Below, one piece after another: positions 8,084 to 17,685 of a DNA stretch of 64,000 bases (positions are counted from its first letter, which is position 1; the number at the start of each line of letters is the position of its first letter). Source of the DNA: Chitinophaga terrae (ex Kim and Jung 2007). Lineage in GTDB: Bacteria > Bacteroidota > Bacteroidia > Chitinophagales > Chitinophagaceae. Position numbers and translations under genes: made by a program. The stretch covers positions 1 to 64,000 of the forward strand of contig NZ_FNRL01000022.1 in NCBI RefSeq assembly GCF_900107795.1, written 5' to 3'. Below the pieces are notes generated by a model, which was not told the origin of the DNA, searched no databases, and was given only the letters and a program-made list of their open reading frames with translations.

Positions 8084-10721
8084 AGTAAAAAAAAGTTACA
8101 GGTTAATTGTCCTCCTATTACTGCTGTTGGGTTTAGCAAATATTGTAACCGCGCAAGATAATAAAGACAACCTACTTTACCTTCCATATGCGCCGCCCGC
8201 CATCCATGGCACAATCCTGTTTTATATCCAGGACCTGCAAAAACAAACAGGGGTTTCCATCTCCTATAGTTCCAGCTTCCTGCACCTGAACAAAAAAGTG
8301 CAGCTTAGCGGCAAGGAACGCACAACCGGCGACGTGTTGTCGACCATCCTGCAAGGTACCGGTATACAGGCAGCTGCCTTAAACGGGAAAATCTTTCTTT
8401 TAAGAGAACAATCGCAGACTCAATATTATACTATCAGCGGGTTTGTGAAAGAAAACGGCAGTAAAGAGCTGATCATCGGCGCGTCGGTTTACGATCCGAT
8501 AACCAAAAAGGGCACAGAAACTAATGCATACGGCTTCTATAGCTTACAGGTTCCGGATACCTGCAAAGGGATTGTTTTTTCACATATTGCCTATCAATCG
8601 CATTACCAGCCATTGCCGCCGCCAGACGACGGGCAGATGAACATTTACCTTCAGCCTCATGGTATGCTGCAAACGGTTACGGTAAGCGGAGATAAGAACA
8701 AAGTGACCGCCCAACCCGGAGACCTGAATATGCCTGTCGGCTATTTATCAAACTTCCCTGCGTTGTTGGGCGAAAAAGATGTCTTAAAATCATTGCAACT
8801 CTATCCCGGTACCGGCAGCTCCCTGGAAAGCAGCAGCAACCTGCTTATCCGTGGCGGCGGCGCAGATCAGAACCTCTACCTGCTCGACGGCGTACCGCTT
8901 TATCATACCGGCCACCTGTTCGGCCTCTTTTCCATCTTCAACGGAGATGCCGTAAAAGATGTTTCCCTGTATAAAGACGCCTTCCCTGCCAGGTATGGAG
9001 GCCGCCTCTCCTCAGTTGTGGACATACGCACCAAAGACGGCAATATGAAGGAATGGCATGGAAGTCTTACCGTCAGCCCCGTATCGGCCAGCGCGGTGAT
9101 CGAAGGCCCTATCAAGAGAGACGAAAGCTCTATGTCGTTATCCATACGCCGTTCGCTGGTTGACCTGCTTTACAGCCGCACCCTGCTCAATGATTACGGG
9201 AAATACTTCCTTTACGATATCAATTTTAAAATGAACCAGGTGATCAATGAACGGAACCGGGTATACCTGAGCTTTTATAAGGGACAGGATAAAATGTTCA
9301 TTAAGAGCGATAACCCCACAATCAACCTGTTTGATGACTATAACTTCGACTGGAGCAATATCACCACCGCTCTGAAATGGACCAGCGTGATCAATCCCCG
9401 TGTCTTCACCCATACCACTGCTACGTATAGCCGTTTTTACAACGTATTCACACAAAACTCCCTTATTCCTATATCGTTCTATGACTCGTTATTTGTAAAA
9501 GGAAAGGGGGTTTCAAGGATCCGCGACGTCTCACTGAAAAACGAAACGGAATACGCGATCAGCAACAACCAGCACTTATCATTCGGGTTGGGGTACACTT
9601 ATCATAATTTTGCGCCAACAGCATATCACACGAATATTTCAGCGGGAGAAGCCACTATCCGCAAGGCGCCCATCTACTATATGGCTGATGTCAGCGCCTA
9701 CGCCGAAGATGAACTAAGCCTGTTTAACGATAAGCTGATAGTCAGGCCAGGCCTGCATTTTGGCGCGCTTATTCAAAGCAGTTCCTTTTATGCAAGCGCT
9801 CAGCCGAGGATCATGGTTCGCTGGCAACTGGCCCCTAACCAGTTTGTGCAGGCATCTTTCACCAAAATGACACAGTTCCTGCATCAGCTGACAACGCCTG
9901 TGATCAACCTGCCAACAGACCTCTGGGTTCCCAGTACGGATAATATCAAGCCCGAACATGCGTTTTCATATAGCCTTGCATACCAGCGGCAATGGAACAG
10001 CCAGTGGAGGTTTAACCTGAACGTATATTATAAACAACTGAAAGATATTGTTACTACCAACACCGTCTTAAACATTTTCGACAACTCGGATCTCTGGGAA
10101 AAGAAAGTGATTGCCGGAAGCGGTTACAATTATGGCAGTGAGCTGTTACTGGAAAAAACGCAGGGCAAACTTACAGGCATTCTCTCCTATACTCTTTCCT
10201 GGGCGTGGCGGCAGTTCGATCGTTTGAACGCCAACAAGATGTTCCCGTATAAAGAAGACAGGAGACATAATCTCTCGCTTGGTTTAAAATACAGGTTCAA
10301 TCCTACCTGGTACGTTTCCGCATCCTGGAAATTTGCCAGTGGCGCCCCGTTTACGCTGCCTTTGCAGATATTCCCGGATTTTGACTGGAGCAGGAATATC
10401 AAAGGGTACCTGGACGAACGTTATTCTCCCTTCTCTACCAACCAGCTGAATTACCTGCCTTATTTTGCCCGGCTGAATAACTACAGGCTAAGGCCTGTGC
10501 ATCACCTGGATATCGGCGCTACCGCTCATTTCGGCAAAGACCGCAAGTTTCAACATGTTGTGACCGCGGGCGTATACAACGTATATAACCGCAACAATCC
10601 GTTCATTGTAAGTTTCGACCAGTTTTCCTACCTGTCTTTTGACGCTGTTTATCCTTTACAACTATATCAATACAGCTTATTCAAAACGCTACCATACCTG
10701 AGTTATACTTTGAAATTTTAG
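8058..10721 (+). CDS. TonB-dependent receptor with STN signalling domain
   Basis: Outer-membrane receptor of about 887 residues. The frame is open from 8001, but the signal peptide (KKSYRLIVLLLLLLGLANIVTAQ) lies well inside, so the GTG at 8058, preceded by CGAAG, is preferred; ATG at 8004 or 8016 and TTG at 8067 remain possible. Order of domains: STN (secretin/TonB short N-terminal, about 45-110), carboxypeptidase-regulatory-like domain (YTISGFVKE...), plug (NLLIRGGGADQNLYLLDGVPLYH) and a 22-strand barrel ending in phenylalanine. The STN domain and the upstream ECF/FecR pair indicate trans-envelope signalling. The ligand is unknown. The overlap with fecR suggests translational coupling. Confidence 0.9.
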   Translation: MTLLSSVNKVKKSYRLIVLLLLLLGLANIVTAQDNKDNLLYLPYAPPAIHGTILFYIQDLQKQTGVSISYSSSFLHLNKKVQLSGKERTTGDVLSTILQGTGIQAAALNGKIFLLREQSQTQYYTISGFVKENGSKELIIGASVYDPITKKGTETNAYGFYSLQVPDTCKGIVFSHIAYQSHYQPLPPPDDGQMNIYLQPHGMLQTVTVSGDKNKVTAQPGDLNMPVGYLSNFPALLGEKDVLKSLQLYPGTGSSLESSSNLLIRGGGADQNLYLLDGVPLYHTGHLFGLFSIFNGDAVKDVSLYKDAFPARYGGRLSSVVDIRTKDGNMKEWHGSLTVSPVSASAVIEGPIKRDESSMSLSIRRSLVDLLYSRTLLNDYGKYFLYDINFKMNQVINERNRVYLSFYKGQDKMFIKSDNPTINLFDDYNFDWSNITTALKWTSVINPRVFTHTTATYSRFYNVFTQNSLIPISFYDSLFVKGKGVSRIRDVSLKNETEYAISNNQHLSFGLGYTYHNFAPTAYHTNISAGEATIRKAPIYYMADVSAYAEDELSLFNDKLIVRPGLHFGALIQSSSFYASAQPRIMVRWQLAPNQFVQASFTKMTQFLHQLTTPVINLPTDLWVPSTDNIKPEHAFSYSLAYQRQWNSQWRFNLNVYYKQLKDIVTTNTVLNIFDNSDLWEKKVIAGSGYNYGSELLLEKTQGKLTGILSYTLSWAWRQFDRLNANKMFPYKEDRRHNLSLGLKYRFNPTWYVSASWKFASGAPFTLPLQIFPDFDWSRNIKGYLDERYSPFSTNQLNYLPYFARLNNYRLRPVHHLDIGATAHFGKDRKFQHVVTAGVYNVYNRNNPFIVSFDQFSYLSFDAVYPLQLYQYSLFKTLPYLSYTLKF

Positions 10722-10724
10722 TTT

Positions 10725-11747
10725 ATGAGGCATCTGCTTATTATAGGATCATTATTGTGTTTGTGGATTGCGGGGTGCAAACAGGATTTGCCTTTGCCTA
10801 AAGGCGGCGGCGCGCCCCGCGCTGTCGTATATAGCGAACTGGTTGCAGGTAAAACGCCGGAAGTGAGGGTTGGCAAAAGTATTCCGGTAGCTCCCGGTAT
10901 CGACAATAACTTCAGGTTTGTTACCAATGCAAAAGTTGAATTACAGGATAAGAATGGCTCGCCGATAGAGACGCTGCTATACCAACCGGATTCCAGCAGT
11001 GTGATGGGATTGTATGTAGGTAAAACAGTTATAGACGCCAACAGGAATTATAAACTGCAGGTAACTGTGCCGGATACTAAACAGGTAAATGCCATGGCAA
11101 CTGTTCCGCCGCCGTTTAAAGTTGAATTGCTGGATACTGTTAGAACGCTGTTAAACGGACGCCCGGTACTGAAATTTCACCTTAACGTATACCCGTTACC
11201 GGGGATAAGGCAGTATGTCGTGATGGAGGCGTTGAAACAAAGCGTAACAACTGATACTTCGTTCACCTACCGCGGAGTAAGATACCGTAAAAGCCAGAAC
11301 AGGGAGCTTTTTGAACAGGTGAAGAACCGGCCCGATGCCCGTATCAAAAAAGACAGCATCTTTGAAAACGATTACCTGAGGATACCTTGTTATACCCAGG
11401 ATGAAAATGCAGACAACAACCAGATAGGCGGATTGAATGAAAACTATAACAGCATCCTCTTCACCCAGAACGGCAAACCGCTGACCACCGATTTTTATAT
11501 TAATGCCACCGCTTTAAGTTCCAATCCTGCCGAAGCCATTGCGCCCGTTGGCAGAGTACTGGTATACGTGAAATCGGTATCTAAAGACTATTATGATTTC
11601 CTGCTAACCTACGAGAAAGTAAAAAGGAACCCCGGGCTCAACAGCCTTATCCAGGCCATACAACTCCGCAGCAATACAGCCGGGGGATTAGGAGTAGTAG
11701 GAGGAAGTTTCCAGAAGATATATTATCTCTATTACGACGAGCTGTAG
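10725..11747 (+). CDS. DUF4249 domain lipoprotein
   Basis: 340 residues, starting 3 nt after the receptor stop. The signal peptide ends in a lipobox (LWIAGC, Cys about 18). The body matches DUF4249, a Bacteroidota family almost always encoded next to TonB receptors of this STN type (AVVYSELVAGKTPEVRVGKSI and a beta-rich repeat region). It is probably a surface-exposed lipoprotein helping the receptor to capture its ligand, in the manner of SusD. Last gene of the sigma-fecR-receptor module; a small inverted repeat GTGGCGG/CCGCCAC (11747-11767) follows the stop. Confidence 0.85.
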   Translation: MRHLLIIGSLLCLWIAGCKQDLPLPKGGGAPRAVVYSELVAGKTPEVRVGKSIPVAPGIDNNFRFVTNAKVELQDKNGSPIETLLYQPDSSSVMGLYVGKTVIDANRNYKLQVTVPDTKQVNAMATVPPPFKVELLDTVRTLLNGRPVLKFHLNVYPLPGIRQYVVMEALKQSVTTDTSFTYRGVRYRKSQNRELFEQVKNRPDARIKKDSIFENDYLRIPCYTQDENADNNQIGGLNENYNSILFTQNGKPLTTDFYINATALSSNPAEAIAPVGRVLVYVKSVSKDYYDFLLTYEKVKRNPGLNSLIQAIQLRSNTAGGLGVVGGSFQKIYYLYYDEL

Positions 11748-11774
11748 TGGCGGATATTAACCGCCACGCCGCTG

Positions 11775-13646
11775 CTATTTAGCTATATATTGGTTATTCG
11801 AGAAATCAATATCCGCCGTTCTGTTATTGCCAAGTACCACTTTCGTGATCTTCTGGGGAGCCGGGAATGTCAGCGTTATTGTTTTATTTCCTTTCTCCCA
11901 GCAATCCACCGCCTTATGAATGGTAATGGAAGTATTGTTGGCAAACTGGACCTGCGCTACTACCGGCACCATTTTATGTCCTTTTGCTATCACTTCCACT
12001 GTTCCGGTTTTTCCTTTCTGTGTCACCTTCCCGATTGCCAGGTCGGGATACCCGTCGTCGAAAAACCAGTTTTTCCAGAACCAGTTCAGGTTCCTGCCAG
12101 CTCCTTCGTTCATGCTGTTAAAGAAATCGTAGGGCTGGGAATGTTTGCCGTTCCAGCGGCTGATGTATAAATGAAGGGCTTTCAGGAAGAGATCATCGCC
12201 CAGGAGATCTTTTATGTAGAAATAACCCAAAGCTGGTTTGCCGTAAGAATTGTTGATGTATGGCGATTCCGTCAGTTGGGTAGACGGAGTAATAATAGGA
12301 AGATCCAGGTAGGCGCCGGCGGAGGCGCTATATGCCCCAATGCCATAGTTATCTACCAGGGAAGAATCGATACGCGGCGTGATCAGCCACTCGCCCATCG
12401 ACGCCCATCCTTCATCCATCCAGGCGTACAGGGTTTCGTTGGTTCCCATGTAGAAAGGGAACATAGTATGGAAGATCTCGTGAACAGTGAGTTCAATGCC
12501 ATCCGCCCTGTTAGCTACCGGGTTATCGTTCACCATCATCGGGTACTCCATCTGGTCCAGGCCATCGAATACTGTTTCGTGGCTATATGGGTAAGGCCAT
12601 TTCGGGAAGTAGTTTGTCATATTATCCACTGTTTTCCGGGCAAAATCGATCACCTCGAAGTAGTCGGCGTGTTTGGGATTGAAGACAGCATCTACCCTGG
12701 TACGTCTTTTAGTGGCGGGGTCCACTTCCAGGCTGGTCGAGCGCCAGAGATAATGATCGCTGACCGCGAATGCGAAGTCTGAAACGTTCTGCGCTTCGAA
12801 CTTCCATGTATTCTTCGGCTGCCGGCGGGTAATATTGCCGGATTTAAGGTCGGTGCTGTCTATAATATAGATAATGTCGTCTTCCGTTTCCGCTTTGCGG
12901 ATGCGGGCAACAATTGGCTCTGTATATACTTCGGAGGCATTTACCAGGTCGCCGGTCGCCCATACCTGGAAAGTACCCGGCACGGTGATCGCCACTTTGA
13001 AATTGCAGAAATCATTGTAAAACTCGGTTTGTCCCCTGTAGCTGTTTGCATCCCAGCCGTTGATATCGTCGTATACCGCTATCCGTGGGAAGAAATAGGC
13101 AATAAACGCGGAGGTTTCATCTACCATGCCTGTCCGGATATGCGAGCCTTTATTCAGCGTATAGGCAAAGGTAAGGGAGACTTTCACCGATTTACCGGCA
13201 CCCAGTTCGGGGATGCTGAGGAAGTAGTTGGTTCCGGCGATCCTGGCGGGATTTTCAGTTTTTAGCGTGTCATTCACCCTGATATTCCGAATGGTCATCC
13301 CGTTTGTGATGTCTTCGGGTGCAACGGGCATATTCCTGATATTTCCTTTCTGGTAGAGATTGGGAAATAGTTTAAAGTTCAGCGCATATAGGTTGCCGGG
13401 GCTGTTATTAGTGTATACAATGGTTTCAGTACCTGTGATCTCGTTGGTGGCGGGGTCGAAACTGACCTGTATGTCGTAGTTCCCTGTGTTCTGCCAGTAT
13501 TTGCTACCTGGGGCGCCGGAAAGGCTGCGGGTTTGATTTTCGTATGCCTGGGCAATGGTCCGGGGCATGTATAACTGGGTTTGGGAAAGGGCGGCGTTGG
13601 TAACCAGCAGCAAAAAGCTTAATAGTACAATATTTCTCATGGGCAT
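11775..13646 (-). CDS. M1 family metallopeptidase
   Basis: 623 residues with a signal peptide (LLVTNAALSQ). The gluzincin zinc site is intact: HEIFH at 389-393 and the third ligand Glu412 in WMDEGWAS, with the expected 18-residue spacing. The exopeptidase GAMEN motif is replaced by a divergent segment (GLDQMEYPMM), as in many Bacteroidota M1 homologues, so aminopeptidase specificity cannot be assumed. The N-terminal beta domain is typical (YDIQVSFDPATNEITGTETI). The enzyme is expected in the periplasm or exported. A TACATTTG promoter element at 13662-13669 lies between it and the upstream lipoprotein gene. Confidence 0.9.
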   Translation of the reverse strand: MPMRNIVLLSFLLLVTNAALSQTQLYMPRTIAQAYENQTRSLSGAPGSKYWQNTGNYDIQVSFDPATNEITGTETIVYTNNSPGNLYALNFKLFPNLYQKGNIRNMPVAPEDITNGMTIRNIRVNDTLKTENPARIAGTNYFLSIPELGAGKSVKVSLTFAYTLNKGSHIRTGMVDETSAFIAYFFPRIAVYDDINGWDANSYRGQTEFYNDFCNFKVAITVPGTFQVWATGDLVNASEVYTEPIVARIRKAETEDDIIYIIDSTDLKSGNITRRQPKNTWKFEAQNVSDFAFAVSDHYLWRSTSLEVDPATKRRTRVDAVFNPKHADYFEVIDFARKTVDNMTNYFPKWPYPYSHETVFDGLDQMEYPMMVNDNPVANRADGIELTVHEIFHTMFPFYMGTNETLYAWMDEGWASMGEWLITPRIDSSLVDNYGIGAYSASAGAYLDLPIITPSTQLTESPYINNSYGKPALGYFYIKDLLGDDLFLKALHLYISRWNGKHSQPYDFFNSMNEGAGRNLNWFWKNWFFDDGYPDLAIGKVTQKGKTGTVEVIAKGHKMVPVVAQVQFANNTSITIHKAVDCWEKGNKTITLTFPAPQKITKVVLGNNRTADIDFSNNQYIAK

Positions 13647-13661
13647 TTAAAGCAGTATGCC

Positions 13662-13669
13662 CAAATGTA
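13662..13669 (-). promoter_or_regulatory. Bacteroidota -7 element for the M1 peptidase
   Basis: TACATTTG on the minus strand, 16 nt before the ATG at 13646 and just beyond the stop of the preceding lipoprotein gene. It suggests separate transcription of the peptidase. Confidence 0.5.
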
Positions 13670-13674
13670 GGTAA

Positions 13675-14025
13675 TTACTGTTGAATATGCGAAGTAGTGT
13701 CGACAGGCGGCTGCGGCGCACCGGCAGTATCCTTTGGCAGCTGTGTGCTGTCGCTGGTTGTACTGAGAGAATCGGCAGCCGATTTTTTTTGCGGCAGCGG
13801 AATGGTTGGGGCCGTATTCTTCCGGGTAGGTGAATAAGCGGCTACGCTTCCCTCCTTCCTGAGTTCTTTCATTGTTTTTTTGTCGAAGAGGTATTGCGGA
13901 TGTTTTTCCGGCCGCAGGCCCTTATCGAACTGCGCTTCAGCGCCCATAGCGGGGGCTTTATAGACTTTATTGGAAGAAAAACAGGCCAGGCAAAGCAGCC
14001 AGCCAGAAACAGCCAGGTATTTCAT
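13675..14025 (-). CDS. Small proline-rich lipoprotein, function unknown
   Basis: 116 residues. The N-terminus is a lipoprotein signal (LLCLACFSSNK). The remainder is charged, then rich in Ser, Thr, Pro and Asp with little predicted fold. No family recognised. It is divergent from the actin-like/bactofilin operon, sharing a 240-bp intergenic region, and lies 28 nt upstream of the M1 peptidase. Confidence 0.65.
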   Translation of the reverse strand: MKYLAVSGWLLCLACFSSNKVYKAPAMGAEAQFDKGLRPEKHPQYLFDKKTMKELRKEGSVAAYSPTRKNTAPTIPLPQKKSAADSLSTTSDSTQLPKDTAGAPQPPVDTTSHIQQ

Positions 14026-14265
14026 AACCGCAGGTTAATAAATTGAATACGAGGCAAGGGAGGGACAGGTAAAAATATAACGTTTAACATTAAAATTTAT
14101 TTCCGGATTTTGGAATATACCATCCTAATAGTAATTTTAAGCGGCATTCAGTGGTTGTCATCCCCGGAAATACGAATTTTTTGTCTTTTATTTACTATTT
14201 TACTATTTCAATCCCGATGAAAGCCCTCCCCAGGAGAGGTTGTTCGTTATTATCAACAACATACT

Positions 14266-15363
14266 ATGAAAGTATCTACAACCAGCTTCCCTAGCGTATT
14301 TGAGACCGCCTTCGGAAACACGGAAAATTCGAGTAAAGACCTGCTCAACGGCTTAAAGATCAAGAAAGATGACACCTGGTACATGGTAGGAAACCTTGCC
14401 AAAAGAGGTGGAATCAACCCCAGCAGGGTAACCAATGCCGCGCCAACGGAGGAAGATTATGAAATCCTGTTTAAAGCCGCCATGCTTAACACCATCGATA
14501 AGGTGCAACAACCTATAGCCCTTACTGTTGGTTTCCCCTTTTCAACTTACAACGTCTACAAAACCGCTGCGGAGCAATTCCTGAGTAAACGTCATTTTCT
14601 CATCGACTACGATACCCAGACATACAATAACAAGGGTGCGTATAAAAAAGCGATGCTTGATATTGAGAAGTATGAAGTGATCCCGGAGGTAGTTGGAGGG
14701 ATTATTGGATTGAAGAAGACCATTAATGAACCAAACGTAGAGAATTTCATCGCTATCAGCTTTGGTTTTGGTACCATCGAAGGAGGTATGGCCACCGGCG
14801 ACGGCCTTGTACACCGTACCTGTTTCAGTTCTCACGGTATCCGTTATGCTATCAATAACCTTACCCGTGAATTAAGCCAGAAGCATTACCTGGAAATGAA
14901 GAACGAACACCAGGTAGATGATGCGTTCATGAAAGGCTCTATTTTCACTAACCGCAAGCGTATAGACCTGAAAGATCTTCGCAAAGAAGTACTTACCCAG
15001 TATTATAAAGAAGTAGTAAGCCCGTTGATGCGCAGCTATTTCACCGACCTGGATTTTGAAACCTGCGAAAAAATATACCTCATGGGAGGAGGCGCGCATT
15101 ACCGCGAGCTGACAGATGCTTTTGTGGAAGAATTCCGCGATTTCATTCCTGTAGAAGTAGCTCCGGAACCGGAAAAACTGGTAAGTATAGGCTACCTGCA
15201 CAACTCATTACGCATTTCAGATAACAAGCCACAAAGATGCGTGGGACTGGATCTGGGTAACAGCAGTTCGATCATCTCCACTTTTGAAGATCATTCAACT
15301 GTGCATACGCCTTCTATGCCGCCGCCATTGTCATCAAGCAATCCTAATACTGTAAAAGCTTAA
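14266..15363 (+). CDS. Actin-like (ParM-type) ATPase with C-terminal phosphate-1 motif, apparently circularly permuted
   Basis: 365 residues, soluble. In ParM-like actins the phosphate-1 loop (DxGxxxxK-type hairpin) opens the protein and is followed by an FPSV strand. Here the protein starts directly at that strand (FPSVF, residues 8-12). The phosphate-2-like segment is at 164-173 (ISFGFGTIEG, with Ser where Asp is usual). The adenosine motif is at 273-277 (MGGGA). The phosphate-1-like hairpin VGLDLGNSSSII appears only at 326-337, near the C-terminus. The sequence just upstream of the ATG is AT-rich and encodes no missing N-terminus in frame. A bactofilin gene follows after 8 bp. The likely role is a polymerising cytoskeletal ATPase; permutation is inferred from motif order. 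Confidence 0.75.
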   Translation: MKVSTTSFPSVFETAFGNTENSSKDLLNGLKIKKDDTWYMVGNLAKRGGINPSRVTNAAPTEEDYEILFKAAMLNTIDKVQQPIALTVGFPFSTYNVYKTAAEQFLSKRHFLIDYDTQTYNNKGAYKKAMLDIEKYEVIPEVVGGIIGLKKTINEPNVENFIAISFGFGTIEGGMATGDGLVHRTCFSSHGIRYAINNLTRELSQKHYLEMKNEHQVDDAFMKGSIFTNRKRIDLKDLRKEVLTQYYKEVVSPLMRSYFTDLDFETCEKIYLMGGGAHYRELTDAFVEEFRDFIPVEVAPEPEKLVSIGYLHNSLRISDNKPQRCVGLDLGNSSSIISTFEDHSTVHTPSMPPPLSSSNPNTVKA

Positions 15364-15371
15364 TTTATATT

Positions 15372-15839
15372 GTGATCGACTTCAGACATATTTTCCGAAA
15401 TATTATTGTTCCAGGAGCGTTCCGTATTCCTAAAACCGTGTCTGTGAACGGCAGTATTGAAGCGTCCGTATCGGGGCGTATAGACGGCACCGTGAAAGGC
15501 GACGTAAAAACTACCGGCAAGCTGGTCATCAGCCAGACAGCGATGGTTCGGGGGCATGTTTATGCAACCGACCTGGTTGTACAGGGCAAGGTTTACGGGG
15601 ATGTTTACATCAGCAACAAGGCGCATATCAGCAACAAGGCCCTTGTTAAAGGTGATGTAAATGCGATGACGCTGGAAATTGAAGAAGGAGCTGTAGTTGG
15701 AGGGGCTATCAGAAAAAATGTGTTGCCTCCTGCGAATAGCGCTGCCGAACCTGAAGAAACGGTTACCAAAGTAGCTACTCCTGCCGAAAGCGCAGCCGGC
15801 GATCTCAATGCTGAGGAGCAATCCAACAGCTGGTTTTAA
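15372..15839 (+). CDS. Bactofilin (polymer-forming cytoskeletal protein)
   Basis: 155 residues with a GTG start, 8 bp after the actin-like gene. The core (about residues 17-112) is the repetitive bactofilin beta-helix, with valine/glycine turns about every 17-18 residues (VNGSIEASVSGRIDGTVKGD, GKLVISQTAMVRGHV, GKVYGDVYISNKAHISNK). A short N-terminal tail and an acidic, Ala/Pro/Glu-rich C-terminal tail are unstructured, as is usual. Bactofilins form nucleotide-independent filaments that scaffold envelope-shaping machinery. Operon membership with an actin-like ATPase suggests the two act together. A long-range hairpin at 15858-15940 follows. Confidence 0.92.
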   Translation: MIDFRHIFRNIIVPGAFRIPKTVSVNGSIEASVSGRIDGTVKGDVKTTGKLVISQTAMVRGHVYATDLVVQGKVYGDVYISNKAHISNKALVKGDVNAMTLEIEEGAVVGGAIRKNVLPPANSAAEPEETVTKVATPAESAAGDLNAEEQSNSWF

Positions 15840-15857
15840 TAAAGATATTTTCAATAT

Positions 15858-15940
15858 AAAGGCTGTATCGAACGTAACCCGGAGGTTGATAGAAGGCTGT
15901 TAAATTCTCCTCCTCTGAATTACTTTTTGATACAGCCTTT
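15858..15940. terminator. Bidirectional terminator between bactofilin and quinone reductase genes
   Basis: Perfect 12-bp arms AAAGGCTGTATC and GATACAGCCTTT enclose about 59 nt between convergent genes. The loop contains a GGAGG/CCTCC subhairpin. The long loop makes it atypical. Confidence 0.5.
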
Positions 15941-15958
15941 CGTTTATCTGTCAACTTC

Positions 15959-16909
15959 TCAGATAATAATAACTGTTTTCCCTTTTCCTTTCGCAGCCCT
16001 GCTAAGTTCCACTGCTTCCGGCACTTCTTCCAGCGATATCCTGTTCTCTACCGGGATGGTCAGTTTTCCTGATTCAATGATCTTAGACAAGGCATCCAGA
16101 GATACAGCGCTTCCCTGGGTTTCGAAGTTCCCGCCTCTTAAACCCTCTTCTTTGATGGCTGCTTCATCTGCAACGAACATAGTGGTATACACCGCTCCTC
16201 CTTTTTTCAAAAGTTCGATGTTTGCTTTCAGGTCTGGCGCTTTGCCTGCCAGGTCTATCAACCCGTCGATCCCTTCGGGGAACAATGCTTTTACCTGTTC
16301 GGTCAACGGCTTTTCTTTATAGTTGAGCACTATTTCGGCGCCTAAACGTTTCATCCTGTCGGCATTCGCCTCATCCGAAGCCGTTGCAATCACCCTTAAT
16401 CCCTGCAGCGCGGCCAGTTGAGTGGCAAATGAACCTACGCCCCCGGTTGCGCCGTTGATCAACAGCACATCCCCTTTTTTCAGGGCAAGATGTTCCAGCA
16501 ATTGCTGAGCTGTCATCCCCGCGGTTGGAACTGCGGCAGCTTCAGCAGCCGAGATGTTGGCCGGGGCAAAAGTGATAGATGCTTTTTCAGGCACGATCGC
16601 ATATTCGGCATAAGAACCTTCGCCGATCGGTGAATGAATAAACTGACCATAGATCTTATCTCCTTTCTTAAAACGGGTCACTCCTTCTCCTACTTCTTCA
16701 ACGATGCCTGCGCCATCTACTCCCATAATCAACGGGAACTGGTGCTTCATTTTGCCATCGTTCATAATTCCATCTACCATTTTCCAGTCAAAAGGATTCA
16801 TTCCTGCTGCCTGTACTTTGATAAGCACGGTATGAGGTCTTACACCCGGTACCGGAAGATCCATCACGGTTGGAGTTCCCTTAAATTCTGATACAGCTAC
16901 GGCTTTCAT
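15959..16909 (-). CDS. NADP-dependent zinc-free alcohol dehydrogenase / quinone reductase (MDR family)
   Basis: 316 residues. The N-terminal GroES-like domain carries GMNPFDWKMVDG and GVDGAGIVEEVG. The nucleotide-binding Rossmann motif is at about 150 (LLINGATGGVGSFATQLA). No structural or catalytic zinc cysteines are seen, which places it in the quinone oxidoreductase-like branch. It is a cytoplasmic NADPH-dependent reductase of quinones or enals. It is apparently monocistronic, convergent with bactofilin, and starts 29 nt downstream of the pnkp remnant. Confidence 0.88.
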   Translation of the reverse strand: MKAVAVSEFKGTPTVMDLPVPGVRPHTVLIKVQAAGMNPFDWKMVDGIMNDGKMKHQFPLIMGVDGAGIVEEVGEGVTRFKKGDKIYGQFIHSPIGEGSYAEYAIVPEKASITFAPANISAAEAAAVPTAGMTAQQLLEHLALKKGDVLLINGATGGVGSFATQLAALQGLRVIATASDEANADRMKRLGAEIVLNYKEKPLTEQVKALFPEGIDGLIDLAGKAPDLKANIELLKKGGAVYTTMFVADEAAIKEEGLRGGNFETQGSAVSLDALSKIIESGKLTIPVENRISLEEVPEAVELSRAAKGKGKTVIII

Positions 16910-16938
16910 AATTCTTGCTTTTATATTGAACAGATGAT

Positions 16939-17685
16939 TTACAATCTCGGATCCACAGGTTCACTTTCCAGCGCTAATATACCAAATACACATTGATGTA
17001 CCTGCTGTAAAGACCCATGAGCTATAAATCTTTCCAATGCTTCCAGGCCTAAAGTGAATTCTCTCAGGGCCAGGGAGCGTTTGCCGGCGAGCTTCCGCTG
17101 CCGCAGGCGCTCCAGGTGTTCGGGCGAGTCGTACTCCGGTCCGTAGATGATCCGCAGGTATTCTTTCCCTCTCACTTTTATAGCTGGCTGAATCAGTCCT
17201 TTTTCGCCTGAGGCTAAGAAATCATAGGGTTTTATAACCATACCTTCTTTCCCTGATGCGGTCAGCGTTTCCCACATCCCGATAGCTTGTTGTTCACTCT
17301 CAGTATCTCCTATCTCTACCAGCATATAAGGTGTGGCATGCAACAATTGTTCATCTGCCGCACAGATCTCTGCTATGGTTTGCATATGCCACTCGTGCGG
17401 CTTATGGAAGTATGTTTTACCCTCCGTTGCCAGTACATGGAATGGAGCCAGTTTATAGTCGTCGAGCGAGTTAACAGGCCAGCAATACTGCTGGTAGGCT
17501 TTTACATAATCGCTGGTCTGTTGCAGGCGGTGCTTATATTTTTCCAGCAAGGCAGTTGCGGGCAGGTTGTTGTTCACCGCTTCCTCCAGTGAGGCTACTA
17601 CAACGGGTAAAGCCTGTGTGGCTGCGGCGCCTACTGCTGCATACTGTTGCTGCAACAAGGCCTGCGCCTTTGCGCTCCATGGCAT
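16939..17685 (-). pseudogene. pnkp remnant: C-terminal ligase part of polynucleotide kinase-phosphatase
   Basis: 248 codons from ATG 17685. It matches the C-terminal third of bacterial Pnkp, the RNA end-healing and ligase enzyme of the Hen1-Pnkp repair cassette: ELMPWSAKAQALL, EGMVIKPYDF (motif IV), AIKVRGKEYLRIIYGPEY (motif V), KRSLALREF and the C-terminal ALESEPVDPRL. The same frame reads upstream past the ATG to about 17750 (EGLYEKLDTDWVCLD). The kinase, phosphatase and ligase motif I lysine (about 600 residues in the usual roughly 850-residue protein) are absent. It abuts the hen1 remnant in another frame, so a deletion removed the middle of both genes. It is unlikely to be active. Confidence 0.8.

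Noticed and set aside
12171..12782. 203-codon plus-strand ORF
   Set aside because: Antisense to the M1 peptidase zinc-site region.
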